Assembly (NCBI RefSeq): GCF_000347035.1 | Contig: NZ_ANIJ01000014.1 | Coordinates: forward strand, 199,366 to 263,365 | DNA: 64,000 nt | Source: Leptospira sp. B5-022 | GTDB lineage: Bacteria; Spirochaetota; Leptospiria; Leptospirales; Leptospiraceae | Direction of reading: 5' to 3' | Shown: positions 39,144 to 47,524 of the stretch, piece by piece | Layout of the letters: the number at the start of each line of letters is the position of its first letter | How positions within the stretch are numbered: the stretch's first letter is position 1 | Program-made: the position numbers and the translations under genes | Notes under the pieces: model-generated | Seen by the model: the letters and a program-made list of their open reading frames with translations, nothing else | Told to the model about the DNA's origin: nothing | Databases searched by the model: none

Positions 39144-39179
39144 GGCGGCCGGTTTCGGCCGCCTATTGTCATTATATTT
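39144..39179 (+). terminator. hairpin between the first two heme-operon genes (partial terminator)
   Basis: GGCGGCC (39144-39150) and GGCCGCC (39157-39163) form a perfect 7-bp GC stem with a GGTTTC loop, followed after 8 bases by a T-rich run (TATATTTTTT). It could stop part of the transcripts after the first lipoprotein gene or protect its 3' end. Confidence 0.75.
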
Positions 39180-39203
39180 TTTGAGTAACGGGGGTATTCT
39201 ATA

Positions 39204-39839
39204 ATGAAAACTTTATATTCAATTTTCATTATTCTCATGGCGACTTTAACTGTTTTCTGCGGGCCTAGCACCGGAGGTGACGACGGTCTTGCGATTTTAG
39301 CCGCATTGGAAGAAGGCGGAGGATGTATCAAGGCTCCCGGCGAAACGACTACAACAGGTTCCGGGACTTTTACCACCGTAGTTAACGCAACTGCAAGCGG
39401 CTGTTGGGTATATATAAACCTAAAGGCAGGCGGAGTAGAGACTACCAAGTCCGGTAGCTGGGATATGAGATTCAAAAGGTTCGTAATGGGAACGAATAGC
39501 GGGACCAGTGGAACTGGAAACGGAGGCTCTTGTAGGGTCGGAGACGGTGATCCTGCAACCGACATCAATGACGTGACGATAGGCGGATGTACGATCGAAC
39601 TCGATTCGATCCAATCTCAAACCGGTGGAGGCGGATTCGGAACGGCAACCGAAAGCGCTAGTCCTTCTTTATGGACCTGGTACAATTATAACGGCACCAC
39701 TCATGTTCTTACCCCCCATCCAATCGGATATCTGATCCAAGGCTCGGATGGAACTAGCAACTTTGCCGTAGAGATCACCGACTATTACGACAATGCAGGC
39801 ACAAGCGGATTTCCCACATTTATCTGGAAGGAACTTTGA
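39204..39839 (+). CDS. HmuY-like heme-binding lipoprotein
   Basis: A 211-residue lipoprotein (signal ending TLTVFC). The mature part matches the HmuY family pattern: a strand leading to SGSWDMRFKRFVMGTNSGTSG near the middle, WTWYNYNGTTHVL, HPIGYLIQGSDG and the terminal EITDYYDNAGTSGFPTFIW. In Porphyromonas, HmuY is an outer-membrane hemophore that captures heme and passes it to a TonB-dependent receptor; here the next gene is such a receptor and the stop overlaps its start (TGATG). The assignment is by pattern recognition from memory. No histidine pair equivalent to HmuY's ligands could be placed with certainty. Confidence 0.72.
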   Translation: MKTLYSIFIILMATLTVFCGPSTGGDDGLAILAALEEGGGCIKAPGETTTTGSGTFTTVVNATASGCWVYINLKAGGVETTKSGSWDMRFKRFVMGTNSGTSGTGNGGSCRVGDGDPATDINDVTIGGCTIELDSIQSQTGGGGFGTATESASPSLWTWYNYNGTTHVLTPHPIGYLIQGSDGTSNFAVEITDYYDNAGTSGFPTFIWKEL

Positions 39840-42331
39840 TGGGGAAGAGCAAACCTTCTTCCTTTCCTAAAATTCTTTGCCTGATCTTATTTTCAGGTTT
39901 ATGTTTTTTAGGAGTTCCTATCTTCTCCCAAGGAGAAGTTCTTCCCGAAAAAAAGACGGAGGAGAAAAAAGAAGATCCTAATAAATCCAAAGTAAATCAG
40001 GAAGCCGGAAAGGAAATTAGTAATGGGAATAACGATAGAGGGTCTATCATCACCGTTACCGGTACTCGTAGAAAGGGTTTTTTAAAAGATTCCACCATCA
40101 CTACGGAAGTGATCACCAGAAAAGATATAGATGCCATGGGTGCGAGAGACATCTCCCAAACTCTGGGTAACGTTCCCGGGATAGAAGTTCGTCCCGCTCA
40201 AGCAGGAGAAAGAGGGTCCACAGTTCGTTTGCAAGGTCTTGCAGGCCAAAACGTTCTGATCCTAGTAGACGGACAGAGGACCACTGGACGGTTCAGCGGC
40301 TCCATAGACTTAACCAGATTTAAAGCGGAAGATATAGAAAGGATAGAGATCGTAAAAGGTGCGTCATCCGCACTTTACGGTTCGGATGCGATCGCGGGTG
40401 TGATCAATATCATCACTAAGGAGCAAAAAGATCCGTACTCTGCGAATTTTAGGACATTTATGGGAGGAGGAAATCCTCTTTATTACGGTACCGGAACGGA
40501 ATTCCGTAACTATGCATCTGTGGGAGTCCGTAAAGGAATCGTTTCCACTAATTTTACCGCAGGTTGGCATAGAGGAGACGGTTACGATCTAACTCCGGAT
40601 GCCACCTTAGGTCCTAAAAACGGAAGGATAGAAAGCCTTTCGCCTAGTTATTCCCCCTTCCCCACCGACACCCCTCTTTGGACCAAACTTTATATTTTTC
40701 GCAGAAGACTACCTTATGAAGGCCCTCTAGAATCCACTTCAGGGAGTGCATTCGAAGATATAAACGTTTCCAATAAGACAACTTTCGAGGTCTCCGAAAC
40801 ATTTAAGATAGGTTTCCAATTCTATTATAGATATCTGAACCAAAATGCGGTAGATGCTGTTCCTCCAAGAGGAGTATACGATAGAAGCAATAAAACTCAC
40901 GACTTCATGGGTGCCGTTAACGCGGATTGGGAAATAACAAAAACTTTAAACTTAAACGTAAACACAAACTACGCCAGATTTTTCGATACCTACACATACG
41001 ACCAAAGAAAGTCGGACGCCCAAGATAGAAGAGAGAAGTTAGACAACGCGGTCACGGAAGTCAGAACCCGTTTAGATCATAAAATCTCCGACGGACATGT
41101 GATCTCTTACGGAGCGGAAACTTTGATAGACCAATTCTCTTCCGCCAGGATCGCCCCGGATTGTAAGAGAAATTTTCCGTATATCTGCGCGAGTGATCTT
41201 CTCGGGGGAACGGATCCATACCAAACCCAAAACGGATACGCCCAAAGACAAAGAAATGCATTTTATGTGCAAGACGAATGGAGAGTATCCAGCGCACCTA
41301 GGATCCAAATTGTACCAGGGATCCGTTCCGACCACGACTCCATTTACGGTGGACAGATCCTCCCTAAATTAGCGGTTCGTTATGATGTGACCGATAAATT
41401 CCGTATTAGGGCAGCCAACGGTTTAGGGTATAGGGCTCCCAGCTTCCAGGATCTATATTATAATTTCATAAACCCAGGCGTGGGTTATAGAGTCGCGGGA
41501 AATCCGGACCTTAAACCCGAACTTTCTCGCAGTTATAACTTAGGGGGAGAATGGGAACCGAATAAGTTATTCTGGTTCAGCTTTAACTTCTTCTATAATA
41601 ATATCGATAATTTGATCGGATTTAGGACAAACCCGACCAGGGATGCGTCCGGATTACAGATCTTTAATACATCCAATTACCAAAAGGCGCTTACAAAAGG
41701 ATTCGAATCTTCCGTCACTCTTAGAGTCCATCAGAATGTTTCACTGGGCGGCGGTTATACATATACCGATACTAGGGACGAATTGACCAATCTCCCCCTT
41801 GAAGGAAGAGGTTATCATAGATGGAATGCGAATATACGTATAGATCACCAACCTAGCGGATTCAGCTTTTCCTTATTCGCGGTGATATTCGGAAAACAAC
41901 CTTATTACTGTCAAAAAAATCCTCTTTGGTGTGATCCTCAATTGCCTACGGAGTTTTCCGCTCTTAGCGCTCAGCTTACTACACAAGCAACGAATACGAT
42001 CAACGCGTTATTCGGAAGTATTCCGGGCGGGGTCCAAGAATATTGTACGGAAAGAAACATATCCTATTGTACAACTGGACCTACTTACGGAGTGAGAATG
42101 GTAAACCCTCATACGAATTTGAATATCAGAGTTTCCCAAAAAATATTAGGGACTTTTGAATTATTCGCAGGTGTGGACAACCTTCTAGACACATTCGACC
42201 TTACTTATAATCCGCAAAGACCTAGATTCTATTATGTGGGGATAGATGGACGGTTCAGTGCGGGTGCGGCTCCTGCGGATTATTCTGCGGCGCCGATCCC
42301 TTCTTCTTCGCCTATACCGGGGGTCCGGTAA
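39839..42331 (+). CDS. TonB-dependent outer-membrane receptor, probably for heme
   Basis: An 830-residue receptor with a signal peptide, a charged linker (KKTEEKKEDPNKSK), a TonB-box-like IITVTGTRR, the plug (about 75-200, including GQNVLILVDGQR and YGSDAIAGVINIITK) and a 22-strand barrel. The YRAP and NPDL boxes of heme receptors are present (about residues 535-565), but no histidine lies between them. The last typical strand ends FYYVGIDGRF; a further tail of about 25 residues rich in Ala, Pro and Ser follows, which is unusual because the terminal aromatic is normally needed for barrel insertion. The ATG at 39839 follows GAAGGA by six bases. Confidence 0.88.
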   Translation: MGKSKPSSFPKILCLILFSGLCFLGVPIFSQGEVLPEKKTEEKKEDPNKSKVNQEAGKEISNGNNDRGSIITVTGTRRKGFLKDSTITTEVITRKDIDAMGARDISQTLGNVPGIEVRPAQAGERGSTVRLQGLAGQNVLILVDGQRTTGRFSGSIDLTRFKAEDIERIEIVKGASSALYGSDAIAGVINIITKEQKDPYSANFRTFMGGGNPLYYGTGTEFRNYASVGVRKGIVSTNFTAGWHRGDGYDLTPDATLGPKNGRIESLSPSYSPFPTDTPLWTKLYIFRRRLPYEGPLESTSGSAFEDINVSNKTTFEVSETFKIGFQFYYRYLNQNAVDAVPPRGVYDRSNKTHDFMGAVNADWEITKTLNLNVNTNYARFFDTYTYDQRKSDAQDRREKLDNAVTEVRTRLDHKISDGHVISYGAETLIDQFSSARIAPDCKRNFPYICASDLLGGTDPYQTQNGYAQRQRNAFYVQDEWRVSSAPRIQIVPGIRSDHDSIYGGQILPKLAVRYDVTDKFRIRAANGLGYRAPSFQDLYYNFINPGVGYRVAGNPDLKPELSRSYNLGGEWEPNKLFWFSFNFFYNNIDNLIGFRTNPTRDASGLQIFNTSNYQKALTKGFESSVTLRVHQNVSLGGGYTYTDTRDELTNLPLEGRGYHRWNANIRIDHQPSGFSFSLFAVIFGKQPYYCQKNPLWCDPQLPTEFSALSAQLTTQATNTINALFGSIPGGVQEYCTERNISYCTTGPTYGVRMVNPHTNLNIRVSQKILGTFELFAGVDNLLDTFDLTYNPQRPRFYYVGIDGRFSAGAAPADYSAAPIPSSSPIPGVR

Positions 42332-42356
42332 AAACATTTTAAGTGAGAGAACCGAT

Positions 42357-43211
42357 ATGAAAAAACTCATAACCTTGGCTTTGTTCCTCTGTTTACCTGC
42401 ATCTATTTTCGCAGAGGCAAAGGATCTTAGGATCGTAACATTAAACGGAACAGTTTCCGAAATCGTTTTTGCATTAGGAAAAGGTAAATTAGTAGTGGGT
42501 AATGACACTTCTTCCCTTTATCCTCCGGAAGCTTTAGCGCTTCCTAAAGTAGGTTATCAAAGAGCTCTTTCAGCGGAAGGTATTCTTTCCTTAAAACCGA
42601 ATCTGATCCTTGGACTAGAATACGCAGGTCCCCCTGAAGTGATCGAACAACTCAAATCAGCCGGCATAAAAGTGATCATTTATCCCGGATCACCCGGAGT
42701 GGAACCTGCATTGAATAATATTCTTGCGATCGGAAAAGACATCGGAGCGGAAAAAGAAGCTCAAAAGATCGTGCAAGATATCCGCAAAAAACATTCCAAA
42801 ATTGCGGAGAAGGTTTCCAAATTAAAATCCAAACCGAAAGTACTATTCGTATATCATAGAGGAACTAGCCTCGCGCAAGTGTCCGGTACGGAAACACCCG
42901 CGGATGAAATGATCCGGCTCGGAGGAGGGATCAATGCGGTGAACGGGTTCAAAGGTTTTAAACCGATCACGCCGGAAGCCGTAATCGCGGCACAACCTGA
43001 TATCATCCTAATTCCAAGCAGAGGTTTAGAAAGTCTTGGCGGGAAAGACGGAGTATTCTCCCTTCCCGGTGTGAAAGATACCCCTGCCGGAAAAAAAGCG
43101 AGAGTGGTTTCGATAGACGATCTAGTTCTTTTAGGTTTCGGACCTAGACTTGGTCAGGGTATCGAGGAATTATTCGAATCATTCCATTCTAAAACTTCTG
43201 AGAAAAAATGA
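42357..43211 (+). CDS. hmuT: periplasmic heme-binding protein of an ABC importer
   Basis: A 284-residue substrate-binding protein with a signal peptide (KKLITLALFLCLPASIFA) and the TroA/BtuF-like helical-backbone fold: LRIVTLNGTVSEIVFALG, KPNLILGLEYAGPPEVIEQL, ETPADEMIRLGGG and ITPEAVIAAQPDIILIPSRG. It would take heme from the receptor to the permease in the periplasm. The frame is open upstream but the ATG 42357, 25 nt after the receptor stop, gives a proper signal peptide. It could bind cobalamin instead; the hmuS gene in the same operon favours heme. Confidence 0.84.
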   Translation: MKKLITLALFLCLPASIFAEAKDLRIVTLNGTVSEIVFALGKGKLVVGNDTSSLYPPEALALPKVGYQRALSAEGILSLKPNLILGLEYAGPPEVIEQLKSAGIKVIIYPGSPGVEPALNNILAIGKDIGAEKEAQKIVQDIRKKHSKIAEKVSKLKSKPKVLFVYHRGTSLAQVSGTETPADEMIRLGGGINAVNGFKGFKPITPEAVIAAQPDIILIPSRGLESLGGKDGVFSLPGVKDTPAGKKARVVSIDDLVLLGFGPRLGQGIEELFESFHSKTSEKK

Positions 43212-44338
43212 TCGTACCCTCTCCGGAAACATCCTCTCCTATAATAAAAAATTCAGGGGAAGAAAAGAAGAAAAAAAAAGGACGTAAGGTCCCGCCGATC
43301 CTCGTATTTATAACGTTAGCTGTCGGACTTTTCGGGATAGGAATACTTTCCCTTAAATTCGGATCGATACAACTTTCTATGGGAGAGATCCTGAAAGTAT
43401 TGCTTCTAGGACAAGACTCCTTATCCGAATTGGAGGTCCCGCATTCCGTTCTCGTTTGGAATTTGAGAATGCCTAGGCTCTTATTATCTATGATAGTCGG
43501 AGCCTGCCTTGCTTCCGCTGGAGTTTGTATTCAAGGACTATTTCGAAATCCGTTAGTCGAACCGGGATTTATTGGAGTGAGCCCCGGAGCGGCATTAGCG
43601 GCTTCCACTTGGATCGTTTTTTCCGAAAAGATACTCACTTTTTTCCCCCCTGAATTAAAAGGAAAAGAAAGTTACCTTTTACAGTTGTTCGCCTTTTGCG
43701 GAGCGCTTGCCGTTTCTTTCTTCTTACATTTGGTCTCCAAAAGAGAAGGAGGCGGGTTCTCCTTAGTTTTAGTTTTGGCAGGGATCGCGGTGAATGCGAC
43801 GGTTGTTTCCCTTTTAGGATTTTTATCCTATCTCGCAGACGACACACAACTTAGGAACCTTACTTTCTGGAGTTTGGGAAGTATGGCAGTCGCAAGTTGG
43901 CATAAAATTTATCTGTTAGGTTTTGTACTTCTCATCGTAACGTTTTTCTTTCCGGTACTCGCCAGAGGTTTGGACGCTTTGGCCTTAGGAGAAGCGGAAG
44001 CTTTTCACACGGGTTTTAAGGTAAGAAGGATCCGAAATCTTACCATCGTTCTCGCAAGTCTATTAGTCGGCGTAAGTATTTCGATCTGTGGAAATATCGC
44101 GTTCGTAGGTTTGATTGTTCCGCATATTTTAAGAACGGTTTTAGGACCGGGCCATAAAACGTTACTCCCTGCTTCATTATTCGGAGGAGCATTGCTGATG
44201 GCGATAGCGGACCTAGCGGCACGAACTGTTGCCTTTCCTTCCGAACTTCCGATCGGAATCATCGCAGCCGGTATAGGTGGTCCATTCTTCCTATTCTTAA
44301 TCCTGCAAGCAAAACGTAGAGAAGGAGAATTCAGATGA
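43208..44338 (+). CDS. hmuU: heme ABC transporter permease
   Basis: A 376-residue FecCD-family permease with about ten membrane helices. Signatures include WNLRMPRLLLSMIVGACLASAGVCIQGLFRNPLVEPGFIGVSPGAALAAS (only part is diagnostic: LRMPRLL and QGLFRNPL) and the cytoplasmic coupling loop GNIAFVGLIVPHILR. An N-terminal Lys-rich cytoplasmic tail (GEEKKKKKGRK) precedes the first helix and is longer than usual. It overlaps hmuT and hmuV by 4 nt each, so the three transporter parts are translationally coupled. Confidence 0.88.
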   Translation: MIVPSPETSSPIIKNSGEEKKKKKGRKVPPILVFITLAVGLFGIGILSLKFGSIQLSMGEILKVLLLGQDSLSELEVPHSVLVWNLRMPRLLLSMIVGACLASAGVCIQGLFRNPLVEPGFIGVSPGAALAASTWIVFSEKILTFFPPELKGKESYLLQLFAFCGALAVSFFLHLVSKREGGGFSLVLVLAGIAVNATVVSLLGFLSYLADDTQLRNLTFWSLGSMAVASWHKIYLLGFVLLIVTFFFPVLARGLDALALGEAEAFHTGFKVRRIRNLTIVLASLLVGVSISICGNIAFVGLIVPHILRTVLGPGHKTLLPASLFGGALLMAIADLAARTVAFPSELPIGIIAAGIGGPFFLFLILQAKRREGEFR

Positions 44339-45192
44339 GTCTCGTATTGTCGGACGTTTCCTTATCCAGAGGCGGAAGGTTCCTATTATCGGGGATTAAC
44401 TTAAGTTTGTATCCGGGTGAACTTTTAATCGTGCTCGGTCCGAACGGGGCCGGAAAATCCACCTTATTAAAATTATTTTCCGGAGAAATATCGCCGGACA
44501 AAGGATTGGTGCTATTGGATGGGATCCCTTTGTCCGAGTACGATTCCGAAGACCTAGCGCTCCGCAGAAGTGTTCTTTCCCAAGAATCCGAGATCCAATT
44601 TCCGTTTATCGCGGATGAGATCGTTCGTATGGGAAGGTCCTGCTCCAAATTAAGAGTTCCTAAACCGTTAGAAGATCGGATCACTGAAGATGCTTTTCAT
44701 GCGGTTCACCTTGGAGATAGAGAAAGATTCCAAACCTATAATAAACTTTCGGGCGGCGAAAAACAAAGGACCCAGATGGCCAGGGTCCTAGTCCAAGACA
44801 AGGAACCTACCCAAAGAGAAAGTTATGTTCTTTTGGACGAGCCGGGGGCATCTTTAGATCCGAACAGAATCCATTCTTTATTAGAAAAAGCGAAACAACT
44901 CAGTAAAGAAGGAAGAGGAGTACTCTGCATACTTCATGACCTGAACCTAGCTTTGAGATATGCGGATCGGATCGCAGTATTAAAAGAAGGTAAAATACTG
45001 GAGGACGGAGTTCCGGAGAATATACTGGACGAAAAATTTGTCTTAGAACATTTCCGCTTGCGAACTAAAAAGATACCTTTCCCGGAAGGAGGGCATTATC
45101 TCATACCCCTCGGTCCCGCAGAAACACACGCTACAAACAACCTGCCCTATTCAATAGATGCTAAAGGAGTAAAAGAAAATGTCCATCGCTGA
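44335..45192 (+). CDS. hmuV: heme ABC transporter ATP-binding protein
   Basis: A 285-residue ABC ATPase with Walker A GPNGAGKST, the Q-loop region SQESEIQFPF, signature LSGGEKQR, Walker B YVLLDEPGASLDP and the switch histidine in ILHDLNLALRYAD. The pattern HmuV/FecE-like fits importers of heme and siderophores. A C-terminal tail of about 40 residues extends beyond the usual end and its coding region overlaps hmuS by 14 nt. Confidence 0.88.
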   Translation: MSLVLSDVSLSRGGRFLLSGINLSLYPGELLIVLGPNGAGKSTLLKLFSGEISPDKGLVLLDGIPLSEYDSEDLALRRSVLSQESEIQFPFIADEIVRMGRSCSKLRVPKPLEDRITEDAFHAVHLGDRERFQTYNKLSGGEKQRTQMARVLVQDKEPTQRESYVLLDEPGASLDPNRIHSLLEKAKQLSKEGRGVLCILHDLNLALRYADRIAVLKEGKILEDGVPENILDEKFVLEHFRLRTKKIPFPEGGHYLIPLGPAETHATNNLPYSIDAKGVKENVHR

Positions 45193-46264
45193 ATCGTTAG
45201 AAATCGAGAATATCATCAAAGATTGGAAACAGATCAAAGAAACACAACCTCGTCTTAGAATGAGAGAGATCGCTTCCCAACTCAAAACTTCGGAAGGCGG
45301 ATTATTGGCCGCCTCCGAGATCTCCAAAGCGGAAGGATTTCCTCAAGTTACTTCCCTACAAACCAATTGGGGAGAATTATTCGCCAGATTCGGAGAATTG
45401 GGGCACGTAATGGTCCTGACTCGTAATGAGGCTTGTGTACATGAAAGAAAAGGAATATTCGAAAAAGTGAGTTCCGGTCCGGGACATATCTTAGTCGTTG
45501 GTCCGGATATCGACCTCAGGCTTTTTCCCGGGATTTGGAAATTCGGATTTTCCGTGGAAGAACCTAAACAAGATTCGGTTCAAAGATCCTTTCAGTTCTT
45601 CAACGAGAAGGGAGAAGCGATGTTCAAACTTTTCCTTACGGACAAATCGAACGTATCCGCTTGGGAAAAACTAAGATCGGAATTCCAAAACGGATCTCCC
45701 GACTTCTCCTCTTTATTCTCCTCAGAAACTAAAATTGAAACTTCCATTCTAGAGAACAAAGAACTTAAGGAAGAAACCAAAACCGAATTCCTGAACGATT
45801 GGGGAAAATTAGAAGATACCCATGAATTTTTCTCTCTATTAAAAAAACATGGTATTTCCAGGATCCAATCTATGGAAATTGCGAATGGTAAATTCACTAA
45901 ACCCGTAGAGACAAAGGCCGTGTTACGAATGTTGGAAATGGCATCCTTGGACAGGACACCGATCATGGTTTTTGTAGGAAACCCCGGTTCCATCCAGATC
46001 CATACGGGAGAAGTCACAAATATTAAGGTTTTAGAATCTTGGTGGAATGTTCTGGATCCTGAATTCAACTTACATTTAAGATCCGATCTGATCTCTAAAG
46101 TGTATATAGTGGATAAACCTTCCAAAGACGGCGTAATCCATTCCATGGAAGTATACGACGCAAACGGTGAACTAATCGTTCAGTTTTTCGGGAAAAGGAA
46201 ACCGGGACAACCGGAAAGAACGGACTGGGTCGGCCTATTAGACAAGGTGTCTGTACCCGCTTAA
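45179..46264 (+). CDS. hmuS: hemin-degrading factor (HemS/HmuS family)
   Basis: A 361-residue cytoplasmic protein of the HemS/ChuS/HmuS family, which bind imported heme and either traffic it or break it down. It shows the duplicated architecture: in the first half WGELFARFGELGHVMVLTRNEACVHERKG with the conserved region before the Glu/His, and in the second half the matching MVFVGNPGSIQIHTG and FNLHLRSD (the histidine here would be a heme ligand). This gene is the main reason for reading the operon as a heme rather than a cobalamin system. GGAG precedes the ATG inside the end of hmuV. Confidence 0.88.
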   Translation: MSIAESLEIENIIKDWKQIKETQPRLRMREIASQLKTSEGGLLAASEISKAEGFPQVTSLQTNWGELFARFGELGHVMVLTRNEACVHERKGIFEKVSSGPGHILVVGPDIDLRLFPGIWKFGFSVEEPKQDSVQRSFQFFNEKGEAMFKLFLTDKSNVSAWEKLRSEFQNGSPDFSSLFSSETKIETSILENKELKEETKTEFLNDWGKLEDTHEFFSLLKKHGISRIQSMEIANGKFTKPVETKAVLRMLEMASLDRTPIMVFVGNPGSIQIHTGEVTNIKVLESWWNVLDPEFNLHLRSDLISKVYIVDKPSKDGVIHSMEVYDANGELIVQFFGKRKPGQPERTDWVGLLDKVSVPA

Positions 46265-46274
46265 AAAGCAGGAC

Positions 46275-46310
46275 CGTTAGCTCTTTTGGAATACGTCCAA
46301 AGAGCTAACG
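46275..46310. terminator. bidirectional hairpin between hmuS and doxX-like gene
   Basis: CGTTAGCTCTTT and AAAGAGCTAACG arms form a stem of about 15 bp with the loop ATACG. It lies between convergent genes. There is no clean T-run on the plus side; on the minus side a TTTTT run follows after about 8 bases. Confidence 0.7.
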
Positions 46311-46320
46311 AAATTCTCCC

Positions 46321-46749
46321 TTAAACACTCTTATGCGTTTCTATATAGAAATCGGCCGAGATACGTCCGGAACCATACAAAGAAAAGTGTAAAAGTAAAA
46401 GTAGAATCATGGATGCATAAGGTAGATTTGATCCAGGGGATACAAAACCTTCTCTTGCATGAATGAACAAAACTGCCCCGACTAGAACAGGCAATTGTAA
46501 AATCGCAGAAAATCTAGTCAGAAGTCCGACCATCAACAGCACACCACCGCAAATGTGAGCAATCACAATATAATGAGCGAGCAATGTGGAAGCATAAGGA
46601 GCGTTATTCAGTTCCATGAGTCGGATAAGTGCATCCGTATCCGCAAGGAACGCCAACCCCTTATACACAAGAACCCCGCCTAAATACACGCGGACCATAT
46701 CGATCCACCAATCCCGATGAGTCTCTAACCAATCATGCCATTTTTCCAT
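46321..46749 (-). CDS. DoxX family membrane protein
   Basis: A 142-residue protein with four membrane helices. RVYLGGVLVYKGLAFL, HIVIAHICGGVLLMVGLLTR and a third block before FIHAREGF correspond to the DoxX family, whose members work with quinone- or thiol-linked redox systems; the precise role is unknown. ATG 46749 is chosen because GGAGG stands five bases before it; the frame is open to 46776. The gene is convergent with the heme operon. Confidence 0.83.
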   Translation of the reverse strand: MEKWHDWLETHRDWWIDMVRVYLGGVLVYKGLAFLADTDALIRLMELNNAPYASTLLAHYIVIAHICGGVLLMVGLLTRFSAILQLPVLVGAVLFIHAREGFVSPGSNLPYASMILLLLLHFSLYGSGRISADFYIETHKSV

Positions 46750-46895
46750 ACGGACCTCCGTCCTGCGATGGAACATTCTATCTTTCTTTTTTTGAAAATC
46801 AAGACCTCTTGTAAAAAAGAGATCCTATATAATCGAACAATCGTTTATTAATATATGTGTAAACTCATCCGAAAGGATTATCGTTTAAAAAAAGC

Positions 46896-47468
46896 CTATT
46901 TGCAGAATAACTTTCTATTTTCCAATCTGCATTTTTTCGTTTTGCCCGCTTTCGTATACTTACCGTTCCCATTACCTTCTTGCGTAAACGATCCGGTAAA
47001 AACGGAACCGTCCCGAAACACATAACGTCCTGAGCCTGATTTTTTATCTTCGGACCAATTACCTTCGTATCTATCTCCGTCAGAATACGCTAAGGTTCCC
47101 CAACCTTCTCGCATCTCCCCCACAAATCTACCCGAGTAAACGTCTTTGGTATCGTAAACATAGATACCTTCCCCGTTCCTACAATTTCCTTTTTTACATC
47201 CCGGAGAGCCGCTTGCAAAAGATCTAAGGCTGACTCCCGGACTCGGTTCCGGTTTCCTTTCGATCGGTTTGCCATCCGCATCTTCATCAAAATATTCTCT
47301 GGAAGAAAGATCAGATTCCTGATCCCTATCATCCGCTTTCTTTTTTGGTTTTAATCTTTCGATCTCCGGGTTGGATTTCGGTTTCGGTTTGGAACAATCG
47401 GAAAAGAAGAAGGAACTGGAAAATAGGAATACGGATAAGACGGTCGAACTGAAAATCTTTTTGATCAT
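46896..47468 (-). CDS. lipoprotein with MORN repeats
   Basis: A 190-residue lipoprotein: signal ending FFFSDC, then a highly charged, probably disordered linker (residues about 26-80, rich in Lys, Glu, Asp, Pro), then three or four MORN repeats (YSGRFVGEMREGWGTLAYSDGDRYEGNW region, each with the YxGxxxxGxxxGxG pattern). A Cys pair (CKKGNC) just before and another near the end (CRLENRKLFC) could form disulfides. MORN repeats usually give a flat beta scaffold that binds lipid or protein; the partner is unknown. Confidence 0.84.
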   Translation of the reverse strand: MIKKIFSSTVLSVFLFSSSFFFSDCSKPKPKSNPEIERLKPKKKADDRDQESDLSSREYFDEDADGKPIERKPEPSPGVSLRSFASGSPGCKKGNCRNGEGIYVYDTKDVYSGRFVGEMREGWGTLAYSDGDRYEGNWSEDKKSGSGRYVFRDGSVFTGSFTQEGNGNGKYTKAGKTKKCRLENRKLFCK

Positions 47469-47524
47469 TCTGGATCCCGGATTCCCTACAGAGAGCCCGG
47501 GAAGTTCAGAATGTCAATAAAGTT

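Noticed and set aside
42246..42356. hmuT start inside the receptor gene
   Set aside because: It would add an Arg-rich stretch before the signal peptide; ATG 42357 gives a normal exported protein.
42357..45192. Cobalamin importer (BtuF-BtuC-BtuD)
   Set aside because: Sequence families overlap, but the HmuS-type gene and the HmuY-like lipoprotein in the same operon, and the absence of a cobalamin riboswitch upstream, favour heme.
45592..46146. 184-residue frame antisense to hmuS
   Set aside because: Fully inside hmuS on the other strand and without features; a shadow frame.
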